Of a stretch of DNA of 64,000 nucleotides, positions 1 to 8,000 are shown piece after piece. The notes below the pieces were generated by a model. The model saw only the letters and a list, made by a program, of their open reading frames with translations. It had not been told where the DNA came from and ran no database searches. The stretch's first letter is position 1, and the number at the start of each line of letters is the position of its first letter. Source of the stretch: JBCBSZ01 sp039185015 (lineage in GTDB: Bacteria; Actinomycetota; Acidimicrobiia; Acidimicrobiales; Poriferisodalaceae); NCBI GenBank assembly GCA_039185015.1, contig JBCDAU010000008.1:1-64000 (forward strand), written 5' to 3'. Both the position numbers and the translations under genes were made by a program.

Positions 1-875
1 GCCCGGAGCAGGGTGAGCGCCGGTGCCTTCTGGAACGTGACGATGAGGAAGAAGAGCCCGGTCACGCAGGGCACGACGAGCCCGTAGAGCAGGAAGATCA
101 GCGTGAAGGACTGCTGGACCTGGGACACCCCCGGCGTCTCCGAGGCCGCATCCGATCTGGTCAACGCGTCGAGGTCGAGTGACCGGTCGTTGATCCGATC
201 GACGAGCTCGTCGGCGGACACGCCCTCGGCCGGCGTGACCGCGAGCACGTTCGGGAGCGGCTCGCCGGCGTCGGGGTTGACCGAGACGACGGCCTCCTCC
301 CACGTGTCGTAGGAGGTGAACAGCGTGGGCGCGACGTTGAGCTGGATGTCGTCGGCCAGGCCGACGATGGTCAACTCCATGCCGCCGGGGAGGAGCCGGA
401 CGACGTCGCCGACCCCGTACCCGAAGCGCTCGTCCGCCGAGCTGGCGACCGCCTCGCCCGGCGCCTCGGGGTACCGGCCCTCGGACAGCTCGGACGGCGC
501 GCCGAGCGGCTCGCCGTCGGCATCGAGCTCGAAGCCGATCACCGTCGTGTCGAAGGTGTCGCCGTCATCGTTGCTCAGCGGCAGGCCGGTGAAGGTGCCC
601 TGCCCGAGGCGGCCGACCGAGCCGACGCCCTCGGTCTCGTCGACGAGCACCTCGAGATCGGGCGTGATGATCGAGCCCTGGAGGATGCGCTGGCCGTCGA
701 CGCTGTAGACGAGCACCGGTGCGTTCTGGTTGCGGATCGCGCCGATGAACGACGTGATGAGCCCGTTCTGCAACGACTGCTGGAACAGGATCAGGAAGAC
801 GAGCAGCCCGACCGCGGCGGCGAGCAGCGCGAAGCGCACCCGGGCACGGCGCATCTCGGCGAAGGCGAGGAACAT
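1..875 (-). CDS. FtsX/MacB-type ABC transporter permease, C-terminus cut by window edge
   Basis: About 291 residues are visible from an ATG at 873-875; the stop lies outside the window. A short cytoplasmic N-terminus is followed by one membrane helix (about residues 13-34). Next comes a soluble extracytoplasmic domain of about 220 residues, then a second hydrophobic segment near the left edge. This is the layout of MacB/FtsX permeases, which couple a cytoplasmic ATPase to extracytoplasmic mechanical work or lipid/peptide export. The ATPase partner is not in view and presumably lies to the left. The gene runs in the same direction as the aminotransferase upstream, 73 bp away. The substrate cannot be told. 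Confidence 0.75.
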   Translation of the reverse strand, partial: MFLAFAEMRRARVRFALLAAAVGLLVFLILFQQSLQNGLITSFIGAIRNQNAPVLVYSVDGQRILQGSIITPDLEVLVDETEGVGSVGRLGQGTFTGLPLSNDDGDTFDTTVIGFELDADGEPLGAPSELSEGRYPEAPGEAVASSADERFGYGVGDVVRLLPGGMELTIVGLADDIQLNVAPTLFTSYDTWEEAVVSVNPDAGEPLPNVLAVTPAEGVSADELVDRINDRSLDLDALTRSDAASETPGVSQVQQSFTLIFLLYGLVVPCVTGLFFLIVTFQKAPALTLLR

Positions 876-948
876 CACGGATCCCGACGACAGGGGCTCG
901 TTCTCGCCAGAGAAGCTAGTCCCTTCGCGTCAGGCGAGGGCGCCCGTA

Positions 949-2124
949 TCAGCCGAGCTTGGTGAGGCTCTTCCTCATCTGCCGGATGGCCTGGGTGATG
1001 CGCTGGTCGTTCTCGACGAGGGCGAAGCGCACGAACTCCTCACCGCCGGGACCGAAGCCGACGCCGGGAGACACGGCCACGTGCGCCTCCTTGACCAGCA
1101 TCGAGGCGAACTCGATCGAGTCCATCTCCCGGTACGCCTCAGGGATGCGGGCCCAGGCGAACATCGTCCCCCGAGGGCGGTCGATCTCCCACCCGATCCG
1201 GGACAGGCCGTCGCACAGCGCGTCGCGGCGGCGCTGGTACACCTCGCGGACCTCGGCGGGGTGATCCGACGCCTCGTTCATCGCGACCGTCGCCGCGATC
1301 TGGATCGGCTGGAACGTGCCGTAGTCGAGGTAGCTCTTGAGCTTCGCGAGCGCACCGACGATCTCGGGGTTGCCGACGAGGAACGCCACCCGCCAGCCGG
1401 CCATCGAGAACGACTTGGTCATCGAGTACAGCTCGACGGCGCACTCCTTGGCCCCCTCGGCCTGGAGGATCGACGGTGGCTGGTAGCCGTCGAAGCCCAG
1501 GTCGGCGTACGCGAAGTCGTGGACCACGATCGTGTCGTTCTCGCGGGCGAAGTCGACCACCCGCTGCATGAAGTCCAGGTCGACGCAGGTGGTCGTCGGG
1601 TTGTGCGGGAACGACAGCAGGATTACGCGAGGCCGAGGCCAGGCGTACTCGTACCGCTCGACCAGCTCGTCGAAGAACTCCTGCCCCGTGCCGAGCGGGA
1701 GCTTGCGCACCTCGGCACCGGCGAAGAGCGGCGCGTACAGGTGGATCGGATACGACGGCGACGGCACCAGGCAGGCATCACCCGGGCCGACGAGGGTCCA
1801 CATCAGGTGGGACAGCCCCTCCTTGGCCCCGATCGTGTTGATGATCTCGGTCTCCGGATCGAGATCCACGTCCCAGCCTCGTCGGTAGAGGTCGGAGACG
1901 GCCTCGCGGAGCTTCGGGATGCCCCGGCTCAGCGAGTAGCGGTGGTTGCGAGGGTTGGCCGTCGCCTCCGCGAGCTTGGCCACGGCCACGTCGGGCGACG
2001 GGAGATCGGGGTTGCCGAACCCCAGATCGATCACGTCGGCGCCGTCGCGGCGCAGGTCCTTCTTCAGCGTGTCGATGATCGTGAAGACGTACGGGGGCAA
2101 CCCGCCGATTCGCCGGAACTCCAT
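949..2124 (-). CDS. alaC: AlaC-like PLP-dependent aminotransferase (class I/II)
   Basis: The 391-residue protein is a fold-type I aminotransferase of the usual length. The PLP-binding lysine is K237 in SMTKSFSMAGWR, with the conserved N-P of the SFPHNPTT segment (about 171-178) and HDFAYAD (202-208) ahead of it. The N-terminal RIGGLPPYVF and the SRGIPKLR segment resemble E. coli AlaC, which makes alanine from pyruvate and glutamate. It has no clear operon partner; ROK glucokinase ends 9 bp upstream on the same strand. An LL-diaminopimelate or aspartate aminotransferase activity cannot be excluded from sequence alone. Confidence 0.85.
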   Translation of the reverse strand: MEFRRIGGLPPYVFTIIDTLKKDLRRDGADVIDLGFGNPDLPSPDVAVAKLAEATANPRNHRYSLSRGIPKLREAVSDLYRRGWDVDLDPETEIINTIGAKEGLSHLMWTLVGPGDACLVPSPSYPIHLYAPLFAGAEVRKLPLGTGQEFFDELVERYEYAWPRPRVILLSFPHNPTTTCVDLDFMQRVVDFARENDTIVVHDFAYADLGFDGYQPPSILQAEGAKECAVELYSMTKSFSMAGWRVAFLVGNPEIVGALAKLKSYLDYGTFQPIQIAATVAMNEASDHPAEVREVYQRRRDALCDGLSRIGWEIDRPRGTMFAWARIPEAYREMDSIEFASMLVKEAHVAVSPGVGFGPGGEEFVRFALVENDQRITQAIRQMRKSLTKLG

Positions 2125-2133
2125 CCGGCCAAG

Positions 2134-3120
2134 CTAGCGAAGCGGGCTCGCAAGACCCGTGCGCGTTCGGGCGGACGAGTCGCGTCCGAGCACCGCAGCG
2201 CCGAGCGCCCCGGCCCGCTCCCCCAGCCCGGCGGGCTCGATGGCGACCTCGGGTCGGTGCTCGGCGGCGAAGAGATGGTCCCGGCAGTGCCGGCGGATGC
2301 GGGGCAACAGCAGCTCCTGCTCGGCGACGAGGCCACCACCGACCAGGATCAGTGAGGGGTCCAGCAGATCCACGCAGTTGGCCAGGCCGATGCCGACCCA
2401 GCGGGTGAACTCGTCGATGACCGCCAGGGCGCCCTCATCACCCTCACGGGCGGCCTTGGTGACCTGCTCGCCGCGCAGCGACGAGGGGTCGCCGCCCGCG
2501 AGCGAGTGCAGCGCACCGGTGACGCCGCCCTCGACGGCCTCGGCGGCCATGCGGGCCAGCGCGGTGGCGCTCGCGACGGTCTCCCAGCATCCCCGGCGGC
2601 CGCAGGAGCAGAGGCGGCCGGCGGGCTGGACGATGTGGTGGCCGAGCTCGCCGGCGAACCCGTTGGCCCCGAGCTGCAGGCCGCCCTGGGCGATGATGCC
2701 GCTGCCGATGCCGGTGCCGAGCGTGACGAGCACCGCCTCGGAGTGCCCCTGCGCCGCACCGAGTGAGTGCTCGGCCCACACGGCGCAGTCGGTGTCGTTG
2801 GCGACCACGACGGGCACGTCGAAGCGTTCGGCGAGCAGCTCGCGCACGGGCAGCTCGTCGGCGCCGACGAGGTTGGGGGCGTACCGCAGGCGGCCGTCGG
2901 CATCGACGATGCCGGGGACGCCGACGCCGACGCCGGCGACGTCGCCGGCCAGCTCGGTCAGCTCGCCGATCACCGCCTCGAGCATGGCGAGCAGCTCGTC
3001 GGCGCCGTCGGGCGTCGGTACCCGGCTCTCGGCCAGCACCGATCCGCTGGCATCGACGACGACGCCGAGCGACTTGGTACCACCGACGTCGATCCCGACG
3101 CCCAGCGCATCAGCGCGCAT
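2134..3120 (-). CDS. glkA: ROK-family glucokinase
   Basis: This 328-residue sugar kinase phosphorylates glucose or a related hexose with ATP in the cytoplasm. The phosphate-binding DVGGTK is at 11-16 and the likely catalytic aspartate is D109 in ANDTD. The ROK zinc site is complete: E158-x-G-H161, then C171, C173 and C178 in CSCGRRGCWE. That zinc motif distinguishes ROK glucokinases from transcriptional ROK proteins, and there is no N-terminal helix-turn-helix. It ends 9 bp before the aminotransferase start, so the two may be co-transcribed. N-acetylglucosamine or N-acetylmannosamine kinase is the main alternative. Confidence 0.88.
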   Translation of the reverse strand: MRADALGVGIDVGGTKSLGVVVDASGSVLAESRVPTPDGADELLAMLEAVIGELTELAGDVAGVGVGVPGIVDADGRLRYAPNLVGADELPVRELLAERFDVPVVVANDTDCAVWAEHSLGAAQGHSEAVLVTLGTGIGSGIIAQGGLQLGANGFAGELGHHIVQPAGRLCSCGRRGCWETVASATALARMAAEAVEGGVTGALHSLAGGDPSSLRGEQVTKAAREGDEGALAVIDEFTRWVGIGLANCVDLLDPSLILVGGGLVAEQELLLPRIRRHCRDHLFAAEHRPEVAIEPAGLGERAGALGAAVLGRDSSARTRTGLASPLR

Positions 3121-3178
3121 CGGCGGTCTCCATCGATCGACCGACCGAGCCTCCCGTTCCGACCCACCCCATCACGGC

Positions 3179-3466
3179 TCAGTCGTCCAACGGGATGTCG
3201 ACGTAGTCCCCATCCTCGGGCGGCGAGGCCGAGCCATCCCCCGATGCGCCGGCGGCATCGCGGGCCTGCGCGGCCGCGTCACGGCCGAGATCGACCAGGC
3301 CCCGCACGACCCGGGCGGGATCGTCGGAGCGCACTGCGGCATCGGCGGCGTCGAGGAAGGACCTCCCGGCGGCGATCAGCTCGATCGCAGCTGCCTGGAG
3401 GTGCGACCAGGCCTCGCCGGCGGCTTCGCCGGGGGCTGCGCTGTCGTCGGGATCGGGCTCGGTCAT
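3179..3466 (-). CDS. Conserved small acidic protein downstream of ArsA-like ATPase
   Basis: The 95-residue product has an acidic N-terminus (EPDPDDS), a central amphipathic helical part (about 20-75) and an acidic tail ending YVDIPLDD. I do not recognise a named domain. Its ATG overlaps the stop of the ArsA-like ATPase gene by 4 bp (ATGA), so the two are almost certainly translated together. That coupling makes it a candidate partner or regulator of the ATPase. No signal peptide or membrane segment is visible. Confidence 0.7.
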   Translation of the reverse strand: MTEPDPDDSAAPGEAAGEAWSHLQAAAIELIAAGRSFLDAADAAVRSDDPARVVRGLVDLGRDAAAQARDAAGASGDGSASPPEDGDYVDIPLDD

Positions 3467-4671
3467 GCGCTCGCTGTGTCGCTTCGGGGAGTCCCGAATC
3501 GTACCGACAGCGAGCCGTCTCGGAGGCGGGCGCCGACCACGGGTCGTGTGCGGAGCGTGTCCGGCAGGGTCACGACGCGGCGGCGGGTGCCGACCCGGAC
3601 GTAGAGGTCGTCGCCGCGGCGACCGAGGTCGACCTCCTCCTCATCGGCTGCGCCGAGGGCGAGCACGAGCACCCGCTCGTGCCCGTCGTCGAGCACCGAG
3701 ATCGGACGGCCCTCGTGGAGCCGTGCGGTGGGGTCGTCGTCGTACAGCTCGATGCCCAGGGCGGCGAGCGCCTCGATGCCGACCGGTTCGTCGTCGGCGA
3801 GCGCGAGTCGGAGCACGGGCAACGGGGCGAACCCCTCGGCGATGGTGTCGAGCTCACGGGCCTGCACCTGCCGCCAGCCGGCGAGGCCGGGCGCATCGAG
3901 CTCGTCGGGCAGGATGCGGTTGGCGATGACGGCGTCGACGTGGTGGCCGAACAGCGACAGGTAGGTGTGGGTGCGCCGGGCCTCGGCCACGATCAGCCGC
4001 TCGGGGACGACGACGAGGCGGGCCGACGTGCGCTGCGGATCCTGGAGCACGGCCCGGACCCGGTCGAGGCGGTCGAGCAGCTCCTCGGCCTGCGTGAGCA
4101 CCTCGGGCTCGGGCAGGCGGATGCCCAGGAACTGCTCGGCGAGCGGCCCGGCCATCGACAGCAGCTCGTCGCCCTGCGGGCGGAGGCGTCGCATCCACCA
4201 CGCGAGGACCTCGGGTGCGGCGAGCAGGCGGATCGTCTCGGCGCTCGGTGCGCAGTCGACCACGACGACGTCCAGCTCGGGGTCGTCGACGTGATCGGCG
4301 AGCTCGGCGAGGGCGACGACCTCGTCGAGACCAGGGAGGACGGACAGCTCCTCGGCGCGGACCCGGTCGAGCCCACCGGTCCCCATGAGGCCGGCCAGGT
4401 AGGTCCGGGCGTCGCCCCACACCCGCTCGAGCACCCGCCGGGCGTCGAGCTGGCGGACCTGCAGGTTCGGGGCGACCTCGGCCGCCTCGTCGAACGCGGC
4501 GTCGTCGCCGAGGTCGAGCGCGTCGGCCAAGGAGTGGGCCGTGTCGGTCGACACCACGAGGGTCCGCAGTCCGAGCTCGGCGCAGCGCAACGCCGTCGCC
4601 GCGGCGACGGTGGTCTTCCCGACGCCACCCTTCCCGGTGACGAGCAGGACGCGCGCCGCCGGGTCGATCAT
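3463..4671 (-). CDS. ArsA/GET3-family ATPase
   Basis: The 402-residue protein starts with a deviant Walker A motif, GKGGVGKTT at 13-21, the hallmark of the ArsA/Get3/MinD class. A switch region follows (STDTAHSLADALD). Actinobacterial members such as M. tuberculosis Rv2184c and Rv3679-Rv3680 have one ATPase domain and a C-terminal beta-rich extension, as seen here. They are called anion-transporting ATPases by homology, but an arsenite role is not supported: there is no arsB or arsR nearby. The SRPBCC gene ends 37 bp upstream on the same strand, and the 95-residue gene overlaps its end. Confidence 0.85.
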   Translation of the reverse strand: MIDPAARVLLVTGKGGVGKTTVAAATALRCAELGLRTLVVSTDTAHSLADALDLGDDAAFDEAAEVAPNLQVRQLDARRVLERVWGDARTYLAGLMGTGGLDRVRAEELSVLPGLDEVVALAELADHVDDPELDVVVVDCAPSAETIRLLAAPEVLAWWMRRLRPQGDELLSMAGPLAEQFLGIRLPEPEVLTQAEELLDRLDRVRAVLQDPQRTSARLVVVPERLIVAEARRTHTYLSLFGHHVDAVIANRILPDELDAPGLAGWRQVQARELDTIAEGFAPLPVLRLALADDEPVGIEALAALGIELYDDDPTARLHEGRPISVLDDGHERVLVLALGAADEEEVDLGRRGDDLYVRVGTRRRVVTLPDTLRTRPVVGARLRDGSLSVRFGTPRSDTASA

Positions 4672-4708
4672 GCTGCGATCCCGGTGTGCGGGGACGGGCC
4701 CCGGGCGG

Positions 4709-5164
4709 TCATGCCGACGCCAGCGTCTCGACTCGTTCGGCGAAGTCGCTGATCGCGGCGTGGAGGATCCGCCCCTCGGCCCGACGCTTCACGAAGCCGG
4801 GCAACGGCATGGCGAGCTCGATGGTGAGCGAGTACCGGATCTCGGTGCGCTCGGGCGCGCCGTCGACCGGGAAGAACTCCCACGAGCCGTCGAGCACGTT
4901 GGTGACGTCACCCTCGGACTGGACCCAGGCGAGGCGCGCCGGCGCGTGCCCGTAGTCGTAGCGGAGCGTGTAGGTGGTGCTGCGACCCATCGCCGCGGCA
5001 CGGAAGGTGACGAGCGTGGCCCGGCCCTCGCCGTCGTGCTCGACGACCTCGGCGTCCTTGATGTCGGCGGCCCACTCCGGGTACTTCGAGACGTCGGCCG
5101 CCACCTCGAAGCAGGTGGTGTGCGGGGCATCCACGGTCGTGGTGAACACCGCTTCTTCGCGCAT
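4709..5164 (-). CDS. SRPBCC (START-like) family protein
   Basis: The 151-residue single-domain protein has the START/Bet v1 layout: N-terminal strand and helices (VDAPHTTCFEVAADVSKYPEWAADI), central strands, and a long C-terminal helix. Such proteins bind hydrophobic ligands in an internal cavity. The ATG at 5162-5164 was chosen because homologues begin just before the first beta strand, although the frame stays open further upstream. It sits between a PimB-like glycosyltransferase block and the ArsA-like ATPase, as Rv2185c (TB16.3) does in M. tuberculosis, from memory. The ligand is unknown. Confidence 0.82.
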   Translation of the reverse strand: MREEAVFTTTVDAPHTTCFEVAADVSKYPEWAADIKDAEVVEHDGEGRATLVTFRAAAMGRSTTYTLRYDYGHAPARLAWVQSEGDVTNVLDGSWEFFPVDGAPERTEIRYSLTIELAMPLPGFVKRRAEGRILHAAISDFAERVETLASA

Positions 5165-5195
5165 CGGTCCTCTCCTGTCGAAGCCGGATGCGAGC

Positions 5196-5660
5196 CTACT
5201 TCGTGGCGGTGTCGGGTCCCCCGTCGCCGTGACGGTCGGGGAACCGGCCGTGCGTGGCGCTCCACCAACCATTGGCGGCGAGGCCCCAGACCGGCACCAG
5301 GATGCCGAAGGCGAGCCCGGTGAACGGCCGGACGCCGGCGGCGACGAAAGCCACGACGGTCTGCACGGCGAGACAGCCCTGGAACCACCAGCGGAGGCGC
5401 TTCGGGGCGGTGGACATGAGGAAGAGGTCGTTGACCGAGATCGCCTCGTGTCGGCTGCGGTTGATCGCACGGAGCAGCCCGGCACCCATGACGATCGTGC
5501 CGAGGCCGAACAGGACGAGGCAGATGCCCACGAAGGTCGCCCGGATCGGACCGTCGAAGGCCACGGCTGCCGCCGCTGCGATCACGAAGACGACGGTGCC
5601 GGCCAGGTCGATGCGGAGGACCTCGGCGCCCTCGCCGTCGGGCAGCCCTCGGCCGCTCAC
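5196..5660 (-). CDS. Four-helix integral membrane protein, function unknown
   Basis: The 154-residue protein starts at a GTG that overlaps the stop of the glycosyltransferase gene (GTGA), so translation is coupled. Four hydrophobic segments are visible, at about 17-37, 42-63, 95-112 and 116-134, with a charged loop (INRSRHEAISVNDLF) between the pairs. The tail is hydrophilic (DRHGDGGPDTATK). I see no catalytic motif. Its coupling to a PimB-like mannosyltransferase suggests a role in envelope glycolipid metabolism, but that is inference. Confidence 0.65.
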   Translation of the reverse strand: MSGRGLPDGEGAEVLRIDLAGTVVFVIAAAAAVAFDGPIRATFVGICLVLFGLGTIVMGAGLLRAINRSRHEAISVNDLFLMSTAPKRLRWWFQGCLAVQTVVAFVAAGVRPFTGLAFGILVPVWGLAANGWWSATHGRFPDRHGDGGPDTATK

Positions 5661-6769
5661 GAGAGCGCCTCGGCGAGTCGCTTCGCCAGCACGTCGTACG
5701 CGTGTGCCTCGGCATGGACGCGAGCGGCGGCGCGCATGCGATCGCGGAGGGCGTCGTCGCGCAGCACTCGGTCGAGCGCATCGGCGGCGTCGGTCACCGA
5801 GGTCGGGTCGTCGACGACCAGGCCGGTCTCGCCGTGGACGACGGCCTCGTGCGCACCGCCACTTGCCCCGGCGACCTGCGGGGTCCCCGCGGCCGCCGCC
5901 TCGAGGAAGACGATGCCGAAGCCCTCCTGCTCGAGACCGGCCCACCGCGTACGGCACAGCATCGAGAAGATGTCGGCGGCGCCGTAGAGCGCGACCAGCT
6001 GCTCGTCGGGCACCCGGCCGACGAAGTGCACGGGCACCGAGCCGTCGGCGGCGATGAGCTCGAGGCGCCGCAGGTCGCGGCCGGCGCCGTTCACCACCAC
6101 CTGGAGGTCGGGGTGCTTGGCACGGAGCCGGTCGGCGGCCCGCAGCACGACGTCGATGCCCTTGCGGGGCACGAGGCGGCTCCCGGCATGGATGAGCGGT
6201 GCGTCGACGGGGAGCCCGAGCTCGGTGCGGATGCTCGCCCGCTCGGCGTCGTCGAGCGGGCGGATCCGATCGACGTCGACGCCCGGCGGCACCACGACGG
6301 TCGGCAGCGGTCGGCCCGCCGCTCGCTCACCCTCGGCCGCCGGGTACCCGCCCGCCGCGATGACGAGCTCGGCACCGCGCAGCGTTCGGGCGAGGAGCTG
6401 TCGTGAGATGGGGAGCCGCCCGGGCACGGTGACCTCGGCGCCGTGGAGCACGACGGCGTAGGGCAGGTCGAGCGAGGGGCCGATCGCGCCGAGCGGCAAC
6501 GCGGGGTCGATGACGACCAGCTCGGCGTCGACCTCGGCAGCAAGGCGGTTCACGGCACGCACGACACCGGGATGCGGCAGCAGCACCGGCTCCCGCCAGC
6601 GTTCCACCCGGTAGGCCTGCTCGGCATCGAACTCGGGCGTGTCCCGGTACGGCGTGGTGAGGACGGTGACTTCGTCGGCCGGCAGGCGGCGCCACAGCTC
6701 CCAGAGGTACGCCTGGATGCCGCCGATCTTCGGCGGGAAGTCGTTGGTGACGAGGAGGTGCCGTCTCAC
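5657..6769 (-). CDS. pimB: GT4 glycosyltransferase, PimB-like phosphatidylinositol mannosyltransferase
   Basis: The 370-residue GT-B enzyme begins VRRHLLVTNDFPPKIGGIQ, matching the start of PimB-type enzymes (NDFPP.IGGIQ). The GTG at 6767-6769 was chosen because homologues start at this strand. The C-terminal half has the donor-binding SRLVPRKGIDVVL segment and the EX7E-type motif in EQEGFGIVFLEAAAAG. PimB' adds the second mannose from GDP-mannose to phosphatidylinositol mannoside at the inner membrane face. The neighbourhood matches that around Rv2188c in M. tuberculosis. Family assignment is strong; the exact acceptor is inferred. Confidence 0.78.
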   Translation of the reverse strand: MRRHLLVTNDFPPKIGGIQAYLWELWRRLPADEVTVLTTPYRDTPEFDAEQAYRVERWREPVLLPHPGVVRAVNRLAAEVDAELVVIDPALPLGAIGPSLDLPYAVVLHGAEVTVPGRLPISRQLLARTLRGAELVIAAGGYPAAEGERAAGRPLPTVVVPPGVDVDRIRPLDDAERASIRTELGLPVDAPLIHAGSRLVPRKGIDVVLRAADRLRAKHPDLQVVVNGAGRDLRRLELIAADGSVPVHFVGRVPDEQLVALYGAADIFSMLCRTRWAGLEQEGFGIVFLEAAAAGTPQVAGASGGAHEAVVHGETGLVVDDPTSVTDAADALDRVLRDDALRDRMRAAARVHAEAHAYDVLAKRLAEALS

Positions 6770-6806
6770 GAGGCGACCAGTCTCGCAGCGGTCGGCCCCG
6801 AAGCGG

Positions 6807-7922
6807 TCACCCGGTGGCGGCCAGCGGCTGGACGGGTCGAGCCAGCTCGGCTGCGACCAGCTCGTCGGTCGGCTCGGCGACGGCCTCGAGGAGCCCATCG
6901 AGGCCGAGGCGGCGCGCGGTCCAGACCGCGTGCGCGGCGAGCAGGGGTTCGGCGCCGAGGAGGCGTCGGAGCGCGTCCACGAGTCGCAGGTCGGTCGGAT
7001 CGCCGACGTTGCCGAGCACGACGAGGGCGTTGCGCCGGAGGTAGGCGGGCTGGCGGCGCGGGATGTACCAGGCGCCGTAGCGCTCCATCAGCTCGACGTT
7101 GGAGAGTTCGAGGATCTCGACCGCGTCGACGACGGCGCCGCGGCGATCGACCGGCTCGGTCGGGCCCTCACGACGCGCTCGACCGAGGTTGGGCGGGCAC
7201 ACCTCCTGGCAGTCGTCGCAGCCGTAGATGCGGTCGCCGAGGGCGGCGCGGTGCTCGATGGGGAAGACCCCGTCGGCCTGGACGAGCCAGGCCAGGCAAC
7301 GGCGGGCGTCGAGCTCGCCTGGGGCGGTCAGCGCTCCGGTCGGGCAGGCCGGGAGGCAGCGGGCACATGGGCCACAGCCGTCGGCGACCGGCTCGGCGAC
7401 CGGTTCGAGGGGGGCGTCGGTGAGCACCGAGCCGAGCACGAACCAGGACCCGAGCCCCGGGAGCAGGAGGTTGGTGTTCTTGCCGAACCAGCCGAGCCCG
7501 GCCCGATGCGCGGCGGCCCGGTCGACGAGACGGTTGTCGTCGGAGAGCACCTCGGCGGCAAAGCCGGCATCGACCAGCATCGAGGCGATCTCGCCGAGCG
7601 CGGCCCGGAGGCGCTCGTAGTACGGCTCCCACTGGTAGGCGGCGATCCGGGCCTCGCCCGCCTCCGGCTCCTCGGGTGGGGTGCGGCGGTACGACAGCGC
7701 ACCGACGACGAGCCGCCGCGCGGTGGGCATCGTTCGCTCGGGATCGGTCGAGCGCTCGGGCCGGCCGTAGGTGAAGTGCATGCCCCCGTGGAGGCCGCGC
7801 TCCTTGCGGGACCGCAGCACGACGAGTGTGTCGTCGAAGCGCTCGGCGGACGCCACGCCCACGGCAGCGAGCCCTGCGGCCTGACCGACGGCGCGCAGCG
7901 CGTCGACGGACGGAACGGCCAT
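6807..7922 (-). CDS. queG: Epoxyqueuosine reductase QueG
   Basis: QueG carries out the last step of queuosine synthesis, reducing epoxyqueuosine in tRNA with a cobalamin cofactor and two [4Fe-4S] clusters. The 371-residue protein has two ferredoxin-like Cys sets: C183, C186, C189, C193 (CGPCARCLPACP), and C235, C238, C242 (CDDCQEVCPP) with C209 (ARRCL). The catalytic-aspartate region SDDNRLVDRAAAHRAGLGWFG contains D134. A HEAT-like C-terminus (about 290-371) matches QueG rather than short homologues. It is divergent from the DUF4132 gene, with 78 bp between starts. No other queuosine gene is in the window, but a cobalt/nickel uptake system lies at 38-41 kb. Confidence 0.9.
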   Translation of the reverse strand: MAVPSVDALRAVGQAAGLAAVGVASAERFDDTLVVLRSRKERGLHGGMHFTYGRPERSTDPERTMPTARRLVVGALSYRRTPPEEPEAGEARIAAYQWEPYYERLRAALGEIASMLVDAGFAAEVLSDDNRLVDRAAAHRAGLGWFGKNTNLLLPGLGSWFVLGSVLTDAPLEPVAEPVADGCGPCARCLPACPTGALTAPGELDARRCLAWLVQADGVFPIEHRAALGDRIYGCDDCQEVCPPNLGRARREGPTEPVDRRGAVVDAVEILELSNVELMERYGAWYIPRRQPAYLRRNALVVLGNVGDPTDLRLVDALRRLLGAEPLLAAHAVWTARRLGLDGLLEAVAEPTDELVAAELARPVQPLAATG

Positions 7923-8000
7923 GCCGCCATGATCGCAGGCCGCGGTGTCGGCGCCGGGAACGGGCTGAAGAAGAGCCTCCCACGCGCCGAATTCGATCCC

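Noticed and set aside
730..2355. Long plus-strand open frame across the aminotransferase
   Set aside because: It is antisense to the aminotransferase gene with no protein-family resemblance. High G+C keeps antisense frames open.
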